Counted from the first letter of the stretch, positions 1 to 7,906 are shown. The stretch: DNA of 64,000 nucleotides from Pseudomonas sp. Irchel 3E13 (GCF_900187455.1 NZ_FYDX01000016.1:1-64000); one strand, 5' to 3'. Notes: generated from the letters alone by a model not told the origin. Numbers and translations: made by a program.

Positions 1-64
1 CTTTCTCGGTCACTTGCTTGACCGCTTCGATCTTGAATTCTTCGGGGTAACGCTGACGACTCAT
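1..64 (-). CDS. IS3-family transposase OrfA, N-terminal fragment at window edge
   Basis: Only 21 codons are visible. The peptide begins MSRQRYPEEFKIEAVKQV, the typical opening of the OrfA helix-turn-helix protein of IS3-family elements, which binds the element ends. The ATG is at 62-64, with the purine-rich stretch AGGAGGAGCC just upstream on the minus strand as ribosome binding site. OrfB would be further left, outside the window. Confidence 0.75.
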   Translation of the reverse strand, partial: MSRQRYPEEFKIEAVKQVTEK

Positions 65-127
65 GGCTCCTCCTATTTGGGCCTCATTATGAGGCTTGGA
101 GGTGTCTACGAAACTAGGGGCGATTCA
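1..127. mobile_element. IS3-family insertion sequence, end only
   Basis: The first 127 bases read as one end of an IS3-family element. The start of an orfA transposase gene runs leftwards out of the window. It is followed by a non-coding tip whose outermost bases, read inward, are TGAATCGCCCC. The rest of the element lies outside the window, so its insertion duplication cannot be checked. It sits where tnsC would be expected upstream of tniQ, so it may have interrupted the transposition operon. Confidence 0.7.
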
Positions 128-365
128 GAATTTGAGAGTGGCACTGCCCTCAACCCCCCGAAAATCATGGCGCGCACTTGATATTTGCCGAGCAGATGCA
201 CACAGCCATATTGGCAAAAAAGTGTTGAAAGTATACTGGCTATGCGCCATCACACTTTTGTAAATTTCTAAAAGTCCTGACCCTGATACAGGGTTTGGTG
301 TGATACAAGTGTACCGATCACGGAATGAGTGTTCTTCCCGAACCTAATTTGTAAGTCGGTAACCG
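128..365. other. Non-coding gap before tniQ; possible tnsC tail
   Basis: No clear gene is seen. From 129 a frame reads ...SGTALNPPKIMART then stops at about 183. It could be the 3' end of a transposition gene such as tnsC cut off by the IS3 element, but this is too short to identify. A small hairpin (CCCTGatACAGGG) lies near 281-295. The spacing of about 180 bases to tniQ argues against tight translational coupling. Confidence 0.3.
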
Positions 366-2057
366 ATGTCTGATCTTCTATTTTTTCCCATGACTATGCC
401 GGGCGAGATGCTGCACTCTCGTATAACTCGCTATCACTTCCTTTCAGGTAACAAAACCGTTGGGGAAACTTTTCGTGACCTTTTTGGCTCGGACGTTTTC
501 TCCATAGGTACGCTACCCAAGCGGCTAGAGGTGCTCGCTGCCAGGCTACCTGGCGATGCAGAGGCCAACCTCGAGGAGCTGATTTCCACGAACACCACTT
601 TCCCTTTGTACAGACCTTTTCTAGGCATCGCTCAAGAGGGGAATGATGGGGCGACAGGGCTCAGTTTTTGCCGGGTTGCGCGTGTTCCCCGTCGCGAAGG
701 ATCCGTCCACGGCAAGGCTAAACTGTGCCCCAGCTGTGTGCAGCAGGATCTACTTGAACTGGGTTATGCCTATTGGCACCGGTCCCACCATATACCGGGT
801 GTCTCCGTCTGTTGGCGTCACGGTGACTTACTGATGCATGTTTGTCCCGAATGCACCCATCCGTTCTTCCGAAAGCTTCGGTTGCTTCCGAGTCTTACCG
901 AGCCTTGCGCATGCGGTTGGAGTGCTCTCTCTCCAGCGGCGGCAAAGAAGGGAAGTCATCTTCAACAGAAGTTCGCGGAGTTCGCACACGAACTGCTTCA
1001 GCGAAATATACAGACGATGAGTAGTGAGGCCTTGTGTTCTTGCTATCTGCGCCAATGCAGAAAGCGCGGGTTTATACACGGTAGATTTACAGGCACTTCA
1101 AAGCTATTCGACAGTATCCAATCTAAATATGGTGATGAATCTCTATCGGAAATGGACAAAGCCTATGGAGCAGGTAAGCGTTCGCAGTGGCTTAGGTTTA
1201 CTTCTCATCGAGGTCAGATGGATATGCCGCTCGCGCGTCATCTAATTATTGCGCTACATCTTTTTGGAACAGTAGATGAATTTGAGAGCGCATTGAGGCA
1301 AGAACTAATTCTTCAAAGTATTTCAGGTGCAAGATCTCGTTCGAACTTGGAAAAGCCAAAAGTCGGTAAAAAAGAACAGTGTCGGCAAAAAATCGAGACG
1401 ATTCTAGCAGCACGAACAGATGTCAGTCTGGAGTATCTTTGGAGAAAGGCTTACCAAGCCACACGGTGGCTTAACGAAAACGATAACACCTGGCTGATGG
1501 CGAAGCTTAGTGGATCGAAGCCCGAATCGCTTAAGGTCGAGGACGTCAGCGATAAGCGAGACAGCGCGTTCGCCGCCATTCTGAAAGCGAAGGTTGAGGA
1601 TCTTTACCTGATTTCTAAAGAACAGAAACGGGTGAACCTCGCCAATCTGCAAAAACTACTTCCTGTTCGCCTGCCTCCGAGTCCATCAGTACGTAAGAGC
1701 AGATTCCCGCTCACCGTGCAGCAGATTGAACTTCATTTGGAGTCTGTTTGGCATTTTCGACTGAGAAGGTTGATTTGTGCGATTGCGGATATGACAAGAC
1801 TAAAGCTGCCACTTAACACCGGCGGTCTAAATTTGGTATCCACGGTACCTAATCCGGTCTTCTCTGTTCTTGTCAGTTTTTTTGAGTGGGATTTAGACAG
1901 CTTTTCCAGGAACGGTGTTGACCCCGAAGCACTTCTCAAATCAACCGGTGTTCTTAGGGATTGGCAGGGGCCCCCAGGATTCGACTTTTTGCTTGGGGGG
2001 AACGCGTACTATCGCAGAAAGTCATCAAGCGGGCCCTCAAGCAACGTGCTGAGCTAA
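366..2057 (+). CDS. TniQ/TnsD-family transposon target-selection protein
   Basis: 563 residues. The N-terminus (about 10-35) has the TniQ hallmark PGE-LHSRI-RYHFLSGN. A zinc-binding region follows: CPSC at 121-124, histidines around 140-152, CPEC at 160-163 and CACGW at 181-185. In Tn7, TnsD uses this domain to bind the attachment site and recruit TnsC. The length suits TnsD (about 500 residues) better than short TniQ proteins of CRISPR-associated transposons, so a fixed chromosomal target is likely. The long C-terminal part (about 200-563), expected to read DNA, is not recognisable by eye. No tnsABC is visible in the window and no CRISPR array accompanies it. The start has only a weak ribosome binding site. 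Confidence 0.85.
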   Translation: MSDLLFFPMTMPGEMLHSRITRYHFLSGNKTVGETFRDLFGSDVFSIGTLPKRLEVLAARLPGDAEANLEELISTNTTFPLYRPFLGIAQEGNDGATGLSFCRVARVPRREGSVHGKAKLCPSCVQQDLLELGYAYWHRSHHIPGVSVCWRHGDLLMHVCPECTHPFFRKLRLLPSLTEPCACGWSALSPAAAKKGSHLQQKFAEFAHELLQRNIQTMSSEALCSCYLRQCRKRGFIHGRFTGTSKLFDSIQSKYGDESLSEMDKAYGAGKRSQWLRFTSHRGQMDMPLARHLIIALHLFGTVDEFESALRQELILQSISGARSRSNLEKPKVGKKEQCRQKIETILAARTDVSLEYLWRKAYQATRWLNENDNTWLMAKLSGSKPESLKVEDVSDKRDSAFAAILKAKVEDLYLISKEQKRVNLANLQKLLPVRLPPSPSVRKSRFPLTVQQIELHLESVWHFRLRRLICAIADMTRLKLPLNTGGLNLVSTVPNPVFSVLVSFFEWDLDSFSRNGVDPEALLKSTGVLRDWQGPPGFDFLLGGNAYYRRKSSSGPSSNVLS

Positions 2058-2108
2058 CAGTGGAGCAGAGTAATCGCTGCCGTCACCGCGATCATCGCGG
2101 AAGGCCAA

Positions 2109-2285
2109 TCAAATGCCCCCACTGAAGCTCTGTGGCCAAAGCACGTGAGAGCCGAAGAGCATGGCGAGGATGATGGCGTCCACCAGCACGATCAGCGGGA
2201 ACGGCACGTTGAGGGCGAAGATCACCACGAACGAGGCGCCGGCCATGGCCCACAGCCAGCCATTCTTCAGGGCTCGCGAGCCGAG
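2109..2285 (-). pseudogene. Chromate transporter (ChrA) C-terminal fragment
   Basis: The minus-strand frame gives a stretch ending in the ChrA-like membrane segment FALNVPFPLIVLVDAI and a stop at 2109. It matches the last helix of chromate efflux transporters, where the VPFPLIVL motif is typical. Everything upstream is missing: the frame runs into unrelated DNA of the traX-like remnant on the other strand near 2285-2295. It is a remnant of about 55 codons and cannot work as a transporter. It marks a rearrangement junction inside the island. Confidence 0.5.
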
Positions 2286-2289
2286 ATTG

Positions 2290-2841
2290 TCTTTTCCCCA
2301 GTTCTGTCTGGCAGTCGTGATCAACGTTTTACGCAATCAGCCAGGTGAGTTATTCACTCAGAGCAATGGTCGGTACCTCGCATTTTTGGTGCTGTTCGCT
2401 GCTCTTTCTGAAGTCCCTTACCGGATGGTCAGCACCTCGGGCACCTTCAATGTCCTGGTCACGTTGGCGCTAGGGCTTCTGGTCGCTTGGAGAGTTCAGC
2501 ACCGGACGCTCGAAAGCCTAGTAATGGCTGGCGGTGCAATTCTGGTGGGTTATCTGCTGAGCGAGCCGCTGATGTACTGCTTCTACGGGGTGTTCGTGCC
2601 GGCGGCTCTGGTGCTTGCCATCAAACGCCCCGAACTAATCGTCAACTCTCGTACTGGCCTATTCGAACAGGCGGCGCAGCTTGAGCCGTTCGCTGTTCTG
2701 GCGCTGCTGATCGCGGCTTTGGCTCCTTTGCTCGGTTTGGTTCTGTTCTGGGCCCGGCTGCCATTCAAGATCTTGCCAGTCACACAGTGGAGCTATTGGT
2801 TCTACCCGTCAGGGCTTCTGGGAATTCACAACCTGCTTTAG
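2290..2841 (+). pseudogene. TraX-family membrane protein remnant, N-terminus lost
   Basis: From about 2290 the plus frame encodes several hydrophobic segments with the order and wording of TraX-family proteins: an EVPYRM turn, FNVLVTLALGLLVAW, a GYLLSEP segment, and near the end WSYWFYPSGLL, like the family's WxFYPLHLL ending. TraX acetylates F pilin; many chromosomal relatives have no known role. The open frame continues to the left only because it crosses the reversed chrA fragment, so the true N-terminal third is lost. The last residues also diverge from the family ending. Judged non-functional. Confidence 0.45.
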
Positions 2842-2913
2842 CTGCGGGCTTTGCTTTAACGCTGGCATCCCCTGGGTCAAGAACGCCAGCGCTGAAAGAG
2901 CCCACGCACTGCC

Positions 2914-3045
2914 TTAATGGCAGTGGCGCTCGCCCGTTTTGTGATTGGTGTGGCAACCCTTGGAGTCAGTACCACCGCTGTGTGCGAAGGCGGCTATCGA
3001 GGAGAACGAAAGGACGGCAGCAATCACGAGGGAAACGATTTTCAT
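2914..3045 (-). CDS. Small secreted YHYH-like protein
   Basis: A 43-residue open frame. It has a clear signal peptide (MKIVSLVIAAVLSFSSIAAFA), then a short mature part with HSGGTDSKGCH and ending HKTGERHCH. The Cys/His pattern GCHxNxKTGxxHCH is the core of the YHYH small-protein family, found as single copies or at the ends of longer secreted proteins. The spacing suggests metal binding or a disulphide, which would suit a metal island, but no function is established. A GGAGTAG ribosome binding site precedes the ATG at 3043-3045. Confidence 0.7.
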   Translation of the reverse strand: MKIVSLVIAAVLSFSSIAAFAHSGGTDSKGCHTNHKTGERHCH

Positions 3046-3247
3046 CAGGCTACTCCATGCTCAGCGTTGTAGTGGCAAATTGCCTTGGCGAGCATATGGC
3101 CAAGTGCCTCCCGTTAACAATCCTAATTGCCGCGAAGCCGATGAAAGGAATGACTGGTATGGGTCGTTAGCTGTCGTTCATGACGGGTATCTAACGGAGT
3201 GATCTGCTATGCGTCCTATACTCCCGTTGGCAAAACCGGAGGACGGC

Positions 3248-3460
3248 ATGGACGATTTACGGAAAAAGATAGAGGCGGGTGAGCCACTGATGCAGCAGGC
3301 CATTGAGGCATTGCGAAGGTACCACGAAGCCAAAGCTGCGGGGCGCCCATCCGATGAGACCGAGCACCTGAGAATTCTGGCGGAGTCGTTACTTGAGGCC
3401 GTTTCGGAGTACCAACTTCAAGTATTTGGAGGCCCAACTAGTGTGGTGTTTCACAAGTAA
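3248..3460 (+). CDS. Hypothetical protein, last codons replaced by an IS630 insertion
   Basis: A short, mostly helical, charged protein of unknown function. It begins MDDLRKKIEAGEPLMQQAIE and has no signal peptide or membrane segment. The start at 3248 is favoured by GGAGGA at 3238-3243; an alternative in-frame ATG lies at 3209. The reading frame enters the IS at TA 3439-3440 and now ends SVVFHK inside the element's inverted repeat. Removing the IS and one TA copy restores GGPTRPLH and a stop at about 4639, so only the last few residues changed. It may still be functional. Confidence 0.6.
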   Translation: MDDLRKKIEAGEPLMQQAIEALRRYHEAKAAGRPSDETEHLRILAESLLEAVSEYQLQVFGGPTSVVFHK

Positions 3461-4623
3461 CACTCATATTTTGGTCTAGGCTTTTCAGCATCAGAAATGC
3501 CTCGGAGCAACGATATGAAAACCGGCCGACCTGCTGCCCTGATTGAGTTGAGCGACGAAGAACACCTCGAACTGCTTCGCCGCTCCCGGCAACGTAAAGG
3601 CCCCGCCGAATCCCGAATTCGGGCCGAAATCATCTTGGCGTGTGCAGGTGGAGAGTCAGGCACCTCGATCGCCCACAGGCTCGGTATTGGCGTGCACACG
3701 GTTTCACGTTGGAGGGTGCGATTCAGTCGGTTGCGGCTTGATGGTTTGAATGACGAACATCGCTCAGGTCGGCCTCGCAGCATTACCGATGAACAAGTAC
3801 AGGACGTGGTTAATCAGGTACTGCAATCCAAACCCGAAGATGCCAGCCACTGGAGTACTCGCTCGATGAGTCAGGCAACCGGTATTTCTCCAGCCAGCGT
3901 CATGCGGATATGGCATGCCTTCGGACTCAAGCCTCACCTTGAGAAGACGTTCAAGCTTTCGACCGATCCTCTGTTCGTCGACAAGGTCCACGACATTGTT
4001 GGGCTCTATCTCAACCCGCCCGACAAGGCTCTGGTGCTCTGTATCGACGAGAAAAGCCAGATTCAGGCGCTGAACCGTACCCAGCCAAGCTTACCTCTTG
4101 CCCCCGGCAATCCCGTCACTCGCACACACGACTACAAACGCCATGGAACCACATCGTTGTTCGCGGCGCTGGACATTGCTACGGGTGAAGTCATCGGAAG
4201 ATTGAAGCGTCGACATAGAAGCACGGAATTTCTTGCCTTCCTCAAAGAGGTGGACGCCAACGTACCAGAGGACATGCCTGTTCATCTGGTGATGGACAAC
4301 TACGCGACACACAAGACCGACAAAGTGAAAGCATGGTTGGCAGCGCATCCGCGCTACCAAGTGCATTTCACACCGACATCGGCATCCTGGTTGAATCTGG
4401 TGGAGCGCTTTTTCTCGACGCTGAGCGAGAAGTGGATCAAGCGCCAGGCACACACCAGCGTGAAGGATCTGGAGGAGTCGATTGAGTACTACTTGTCCAC
4501 TTACAACGCCAACCCTCGACCGTTTCGCTGGTATCGAAAGGCCGAGGACATTTTGGCGAGCGTCGGCCGGGCGGCCGAGGTATTAGGCCGAAAAATATGA
4601 ATGTTACTTGTGAAACACCACAC
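3441..4623. mobile_element. IS630-family insertion sequence, complete
   Basis: 1183 bases flanked by the dinucleotide TA on both sides (3439-3440 and 4624-4625), the target and duplication expected for IS630/Tc1/mariner elements. The terminal inverted repeats are 32 bases (3441-3472 and 4592-4623), starting GTGTGGTGTTTCACAAGTAA, with a single mismatch. One transposase gene fills the interior. Intact ends and an intact transposase suggest a recent insertion. Confidence 0.93.
3497..4600 (+). CDS. IS630-family DDE transposase
   Basis: 367 residues from the first in-frame ATG; a second ATG seven codons on (MKTGRPAALI) is an equally good start. Residues about 20-130 form the helix-turn-helix DNA-binding part (SIAHRLGIGVHTVSRWR, then SGRPRSIT). 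The catalytic DDE_3 domain follows, with D184 in LCIDEKSQIQ, D267 in VMDNYATHK and E303 in NLVERFF. All three acidic residues are present, so the enzyme is probably active. It cuts and pastes its own element into TA sites. Confidence 0.93.
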   Translation: MPRSNDMKTGRPAALIELSDEEHLELLRRSRQRKGPAESRIRAEIILACAGGESGTSIAHRLGIGVHTVSRWRVRFSRLRLDGLNDEHRSGRPRSITDEQVQDVVNQVLQSKPEDASHWSTRSMSQATGISPASVMRIWHAFGLKPHLEKTFKLSTDPLFVDKVHDIVGLYLNPPDKALVLCIDEKSQIQALNRTQPSLPLAPGNPVTRTHDYKRHGTTSLFAALDIATGEVIGRLKRRHRSTEFLAFLKEVDANVPEDMPVHLVMDNYATHKTDKVKAWLAAHPRYQVHFTPTSASWLNLVERFFSTLSEKWIKRQAHTSVKDLEESIEYYLSTYNANPRPFRWYRKAEDILASVGRAAEVLGRKI

Positions 4624-4672
4624 TAGGCCTCTTCATTAAAGGTTTATGTCTACAGCTTCTCTTGCCCCTCTG

Positions 4673-4743
4673 GACCCAAAGCTGCCTTTTATGGAGGGCT
4701 GCTGGGGTCATTAGCAGCCTTCCGCCAAGAGCAGCTTTGGGTC
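4673..4743. repeat. 13-bp perfect inverted repeat with 45-bp spacer
   Basis: GACCCAAAGCTGC at 4673-4685 is repeated as its exact reverse complement GCAGCTTTGGGTC at 4731-4743. It lies in a 230-base stretch between the IS630 copy and the next gene that otherwise holds nothing recognisable. No T-tract follows, so it is not an obvious terminator. An intergenic repeat remnant is possible. Confidence 0.5.
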
Positions 4744-4858
4744 GTTAGCTCTCAATCGTCGATGGATACTTTCGCCGCTCAGCTATGCAAGCGACTGGTC
4801 AGATCGAACGCCAATCGATGGTCACATCGAATGCAAACAGGTGGTCACGTGGGTGCAA

Positions 4859-5722
4859 TTACACATGGCTGTCTGGCTTGTAAACGTAATCCATATCCTC
4901 TGCGCGGATATTCCATTTTTCAGCAGTTTCCCGGGCACCTTCAGCATTGAGCAGTACCTCACGAGCGGGAGGAAACAGGCTTGAGTAGTGATGGGAAAAA
5001 TGCCCGATCAGCATCAGAATTACCTGCAAGTTGGCCGACCCTAGCATGTATTGATCTGCGAGGTTTCTCGCTTGGCTACTTTGGAGGGTACCGATGAAAT
5101 CGCTGTGTGCGTGGCCACTTAGAAACGGGTAGTAGGAGGTGAAATAAGTCTTGTGTAGCCCCGCATCCACCGCTAGGTCGTTCCAATGCCACCCTACGTC
5201 CCAGCTGCCTTTGCGAAGGCGGTCTTGCTGGGGAGCAGCATATTTTTGGAAGTGCGGTGAGCTTTGAATAGAGGGCCATAGTGCTGCTGCATCGGTCTCT
5301 GCCTTGTTTCGGGCTACTCTGGCGTCATCGATGGTTGCTGCTATTTTGCTTCGTTTCTTCCAGCCGCAGTATTCCCAAACGTTATGCCTAAACTCTCGCA
5401 GCGAATCATCCCCGCCGCTAAGGAGCCACGTCATTACCAGGTAATTTTCAAGCGCCGAACGGGTCAGAACTGCCATCGAAGAGTGATCAATGAAGCTGCC
5501 CGCAGGGATTGTCTCGTTCCTGAATGGAGACGGTTCGAGCAGTGTCCTCACTGAGCACATGTGCCGAAAGAGTTTCTTGGCCAAATCATGTTGACTGAAC
5601 ATCCACGCTGGGGTGTCGGCTGCCGGGTCGGATTGTTCTGCCTGGGCTGTGATCATTTCAGCCATCAACCCGATGAGGACCTCGAACTCTTTTTCCAGCC
5701 CGGTCTCTCGCTTGTACTGCAT
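4859..5722 (-). CDS. DUF5677-like hypothetical protein
   Basis: 287 residues from the ATG at 5720-5722 (MQYKRETGLEKEF), chosen because GGAGG at 5729-5733 is six bases upstream; an ATG at 5728 would abut that site. The protein is soluble and helix-rich, with aromatic and His motifs (YYPFLSGHAHSDFIG and GHFSHHYSSLFP) that resemble the conserved Ser-x-x-His-x-His stretch of DUF5677 proteins. The role of that family is not known. No neighbour is in the same transcription unit. It is a passenger with no visible link to metals. Confidence 0.5.
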   Translation of the reverse strand: MQYKRETGLEKEFEVLIGLMAEMITAQAEQSDPAADTPAWMFSQHDLAKKLFRHMCSVRTLLEPSPFRNETIPAGSFIDHSSMAVLTRSALENYLVMTWLLSGGDDSLREFRHNVWEYCGWKKRSKIAATIDDARVARNKAETDAAALWPSIQSSPHFQKYAAPQQDRLRKGSWDVGWHWNDLAVDAGLHKTYFTSYYPFLSGHAHSDFIGTLQSSQARNLADQYMLGSANLQVILMLIGHFSHHYSSLFPPAREVLLNAEGARETAEKWNIRAEDMDYVYKPDSHV

Positions 5723-6020
5723 ACACATCCTCCTTATCGCAACGTTCCAGTACGCTGAGTCTAGGCTGAGCGTGAACGCTCAGGGAGCCGTCAACGACTG
5801 CACAGGCCAACCCTGGATCTGCGAGACGGTGCAAGCCCGGAATAGCGCCTTTGCTCGCTTCGCGGAAGCATGTCGAAACCACCTATCGGATAGCGGTCGT
5901 ATCTGCTCGTGGATTGGTAAATTTTGAATCAGTCTGAAGACGGGCATGAGCTGCGAGCTCATTGCGCGTACGGATTTGGTGTGGATCTGATTGCGGGGTC
6001 TGGCGAGGGGGGAGGCGATG
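5723..6020. other. Intergenic region with no gene seen
   Basis: About 300 bases between two divergent genes. All open frames here are short and lack convincing ribosome binding sites. It presumably holds both promoters, but no clear hexamers or regulator boxes stand out. Confidence 0.4.
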
Positions 6021-6455
6021 ATGGACAACGATGAGATTCGACGTAAGACGCGTCTGAGAGAGGCTCAATCCCTTGAAAGAGCTGTATCCAGGATCCTTGG
6101 CAGCGGCGATCTTCTTTGCTTTGAAGATTTAGCTAGTCGCATCCATTTTCAACCCAACCTATCCCGATCAATCCTCAGTACCTGGGAAGCCGAGAACCGT
6201 GTGTTCTCGATCATTGTGGATCATGAGGCCCTGTATCCACTCTACGCATTTTCACCCGAAGGTGAGTTGCTGCAATGCATGAACGATATCATCCTGACGT
6301 TATCCCCCCGGAAAACTGGCTTAGGAATGGCGCTCTGGTTCGGTAGTTCCAATAGCTATCTCGCGGGTAAGAAGCCACTCGAGCTCTTGCTTCTCGATCC
6401 TGCGCTCGTCTCCTCAGCGGCTCGTGCCGAGGTCTGTAGCTTCCTCCAAGGTTAG
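6021..6455 (+). CDS. Hypothetical protein with a ParS/MbcA-antitoxin-like C-terminus
   Basis: 144 residues from the ATG at 6021, preceded by GGGGGGAGGC. The N-terminal half is a predicted helix-turn-helix-like segment (LLCFEDLASRIHFQPNLSRSILSTW). The C-terminal half, with LSPRKTGLGMALWFGSSNSYLAGKKPLELLLLDP and then AARAEV, follows the W...N..L.G..P.dlL pattern of the toxin-binding domain in Xre/MbcA/ParS antitoxins. No RES-type toxin is next to it, so an antitoxin role is not supported. Related stand-alone proteins of unknown role are common in Pseudomonas. Confidence 0.45.
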   Translation: MDNDEIRRKTRLREAQSLERAVSRILGSGDLLCFEDLASRIHFQPNLSRSILSTWEAENRVFSIIVDHEALYPLYAFSPEGELLQCMNDIILTLSPRKTGLGMALWFGSSNSYLAGKKPLELLLLDPALVSSAARAEVCSFLQG

Positions 6456-6854
6456 TTCAGGTCTACATTGGAGGCGCTTTTGGATAGTAGGCGCTCCCTA
6501 AACCCAACCTGATCCGAAATAGGTAGTTCGAGAAGCGATGCGATTGTCGGATGCAGTTCCAAGACAGGAGTGCTTAGCGCCGCCTGCAGCCGGCGTTCCA
6601 GCGCGCGCCTGGGGGCTCCGCCAAGCGGCTACCCTCGTGGCTAAAACTCGCAAAAAATTATTTATCGAGAAATAGGAAAGAATCCTTTTGGGATAAGCCG
6701 GGGCTAAAAACCGATCGCCAAGTCCACGGGAAAATAATATCGGCGTCGTAGTATTACCCCCGAGAAAAAGCAAACCCAACCAAGCAGGAGGTTGGTATTC
6801 GCAAGTGACAAAAGTTTACGTGAGATCTACTTAAATATGCTGGTTGCTGGAGCT
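6456..6854. other. 400-base gap, no gene; place where a sensor kinase would be expected
   Basis: No credible gene was found on either strand. A czcS sensor-kinase gene would normally follow the response regulator 6855-7529 here on the minus strand, but no histidine-kinase motif can be read in any frame. Some short inverted runs are present (for example around 6600-6640). The AT content rises sharply after 6650. Confidence 0.4.
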
Positions 6855-7529
6855 TTAGCGCTTCTCCAGTACATACCCAACCCCTCTAAGTGTATGGATT
6901 AACTTGCTTTCAAAGGGGTCGTCTATTTTCGCCCTGAGCCTACGGATAGAAACCTCAACTACATTGGTGTCGCAGTCAAAGTTCATATCCCAAACTTGAG
7001 ATATTATCTGCGTACGGCTAAGCACCAGTCCGGTGTTGCGCATCAAATAATGCAGAAGCGCGAACTCTTTAGTCGTCAGGTCAATTCGTTGCCCGTCCCG
7101 GAATGCTCTGTGGCGGCTCTGGTCGAGTTCCAGATCAGCTACTCGAATTGTTTCTGTAGACGATGGGTGATCGGACCTACGCATCAAGGCGCGGACGCGA
7201 GCAAGCAGCTCAGGGAACTCAAATGGCTTGATCAGGTAGTCATCTGCGCCGTTCTCAAGACCTCTGACCTTGTCGACCAAGCGGCTCCTCGCGGTGAGCA
7301 TCATGATGCGCGAAGGGCAATTTTTTCGCCTTAGTAGCTCGAGAACCTGCCAACCATCCATATCTGGAAGGTTTATATCGAGAATGATCACCTCGTATTC
7401 GTGTTGTTTGGCCAGGAATAGACCATCTGGACCGGTATGTACGCAATCAACGACATAACCACACTCTGTTAGGCCTTGGCGCACATATTCCGCAGTTTTA
7501 ACCTCATCCTCAATTACCAGAATTCGCAT
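6855..7529 (-). CDS. czcR: CzcR/CopR-type OmpR-family response regulator, no partner kinase
   Basis: 224 residues from ATG 7527-7529 (MRILVIEDEVKTAEYVRQGL); an upstream in-frame start adds seven residues, but this choice equals the length of the second copy at 26,474. The receiver domain has the acidic pair ED, the phospho-acceptor Asp in IILDINLPDMDGW and the Lys in LIKPFEFPELL. The C-terminal winged helix has LTTKEFALLHYLMRN and LIHTLRGVGYVLE. This is the subgroup that answers zinc, cadmium, cobalt or copper. Unusually, no sensor kinase is adjacent. A TTACA-N5-GTAAT box lies upstream at 7626-7640, so it may regulate itself and respond to the distant CzcS at 25,050. Confidence 0.9.
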   Translation of the reverse strand: MRILVIEDEVKTAEYVRQGLTECGYVVDCVHTGPDGLFLAKQHEYEVIILDINLPDMDGWQVLELLRRKNCPSRIMMLTARSRLVDKVRGLENGADDYLIKPFEFPELLARVRALMRRSDHPSSTETIRVADLELDQSRHRAFRDGQRIDLTTKEFALLHYLMRNTGLVLSRTQIISQVWDMNFDCDTNVVEVSIRRLRAKIDDPFESKLIHTLRGVGYVLEKR

Positions 7530-7625
7530 TTGATTTTGTCTCGATATCACTGAGCCATTAACCGTGCGCTTGCGCCGGTGTTACTGAACGGATGATAAAT
7601 CATAACTAACGTATTAGGGCTCAAA

Positions 7626-7676
7626 TTACATATTTGTAATTTGTAAGCAATGCGCCTGATAACCTTTCGGTATACT
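7626..7676. promoter_or_regulatory. CzcR-type box and promoter of the 49-residue peptide gene
   Basis: TTACATATTTGTAAT at 7626-7640 is a near-palindrome, followed directly by another half site TTTGTAAG (7641-7648). On the plus strand a good -10 hexamer TATACT lies at 7671-7676, 30 bases after the box, placing the start near 7683, about 45 bases before the ATG at 7730. The same box faces the czcR copy on the minus strand, so it may serve both directions. That this box binds CzcR is inferred from its repetition in the island. Confidence 0.6.
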
Positions 7677-7729
7677 GTGTCGCAGTTTTCGTCACCATGA
7701 TCCCTTTGACTAGAAGGTGATTTAGCCTT

Positions 7730-7879
7730 ATGAAATATTTGGTTGTTTTCTTCTTTGTTTTGATCTCGTTTCGTTCAGATGACGGAGAGGTTCCTCACAT
7801 TGAAGAGACCGAGCACTGGTGCAGTCATGAGCTACATCGACATGCGATGCATGTACTCGAACGAATATTTAAATTTTAG
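7730..7879 (+). CDS. Short His/Cys-rich secreted peptide, unknown
   Basis: 49 codons (MKYLVVFFFVLISFRSDD...). A basic start and a strongly hydrophobic run of about 12 residues suggest a signal or membrane anchor. The rest is acidic and His-rich, with HIEETEHWCSHELHRHAMH: six histidines, one cysteine and several acidic residues within about 20 positions, a likely metal-binding patch. GAAGGTGA at 7714-7721 is the ribosome binding site. It stands alone between a CzcR-type box with a TATACT hexamer and a hairpin. No family was recognised. It may be a periplasmic metal-binding or sensing peptide of the regulon; that role is inference. Confidence 0.55.
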   Translation: MKYLVVFFFVLISFRSDDGEVPHIEETEHWCSHELHRHAMHVLERIFKF

Positions 7880-7882
7880 GTG

Positions 7883-7906
7883 AAAAAAAGGCGCCCAAAG
7901 GACGCC
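7883..7906 (-). terminator. Terminator downstream of oprD
   Basis: On the minus strand a GC-rich hairpin (GGCG...CGCC, 7890-7906) is followed by seven T residues (7889-7883). It can end oprD transcription and, as a hairpin, may also stop the short peptide gene coming from the other side. Confidence 0.65.

Noticed and set aside
366..2057. TniQ as part of a CRISPR-associated transposon
   Set aside because: No Cas gene and no CRISPR array in the window, and the protein is of TnsD size.
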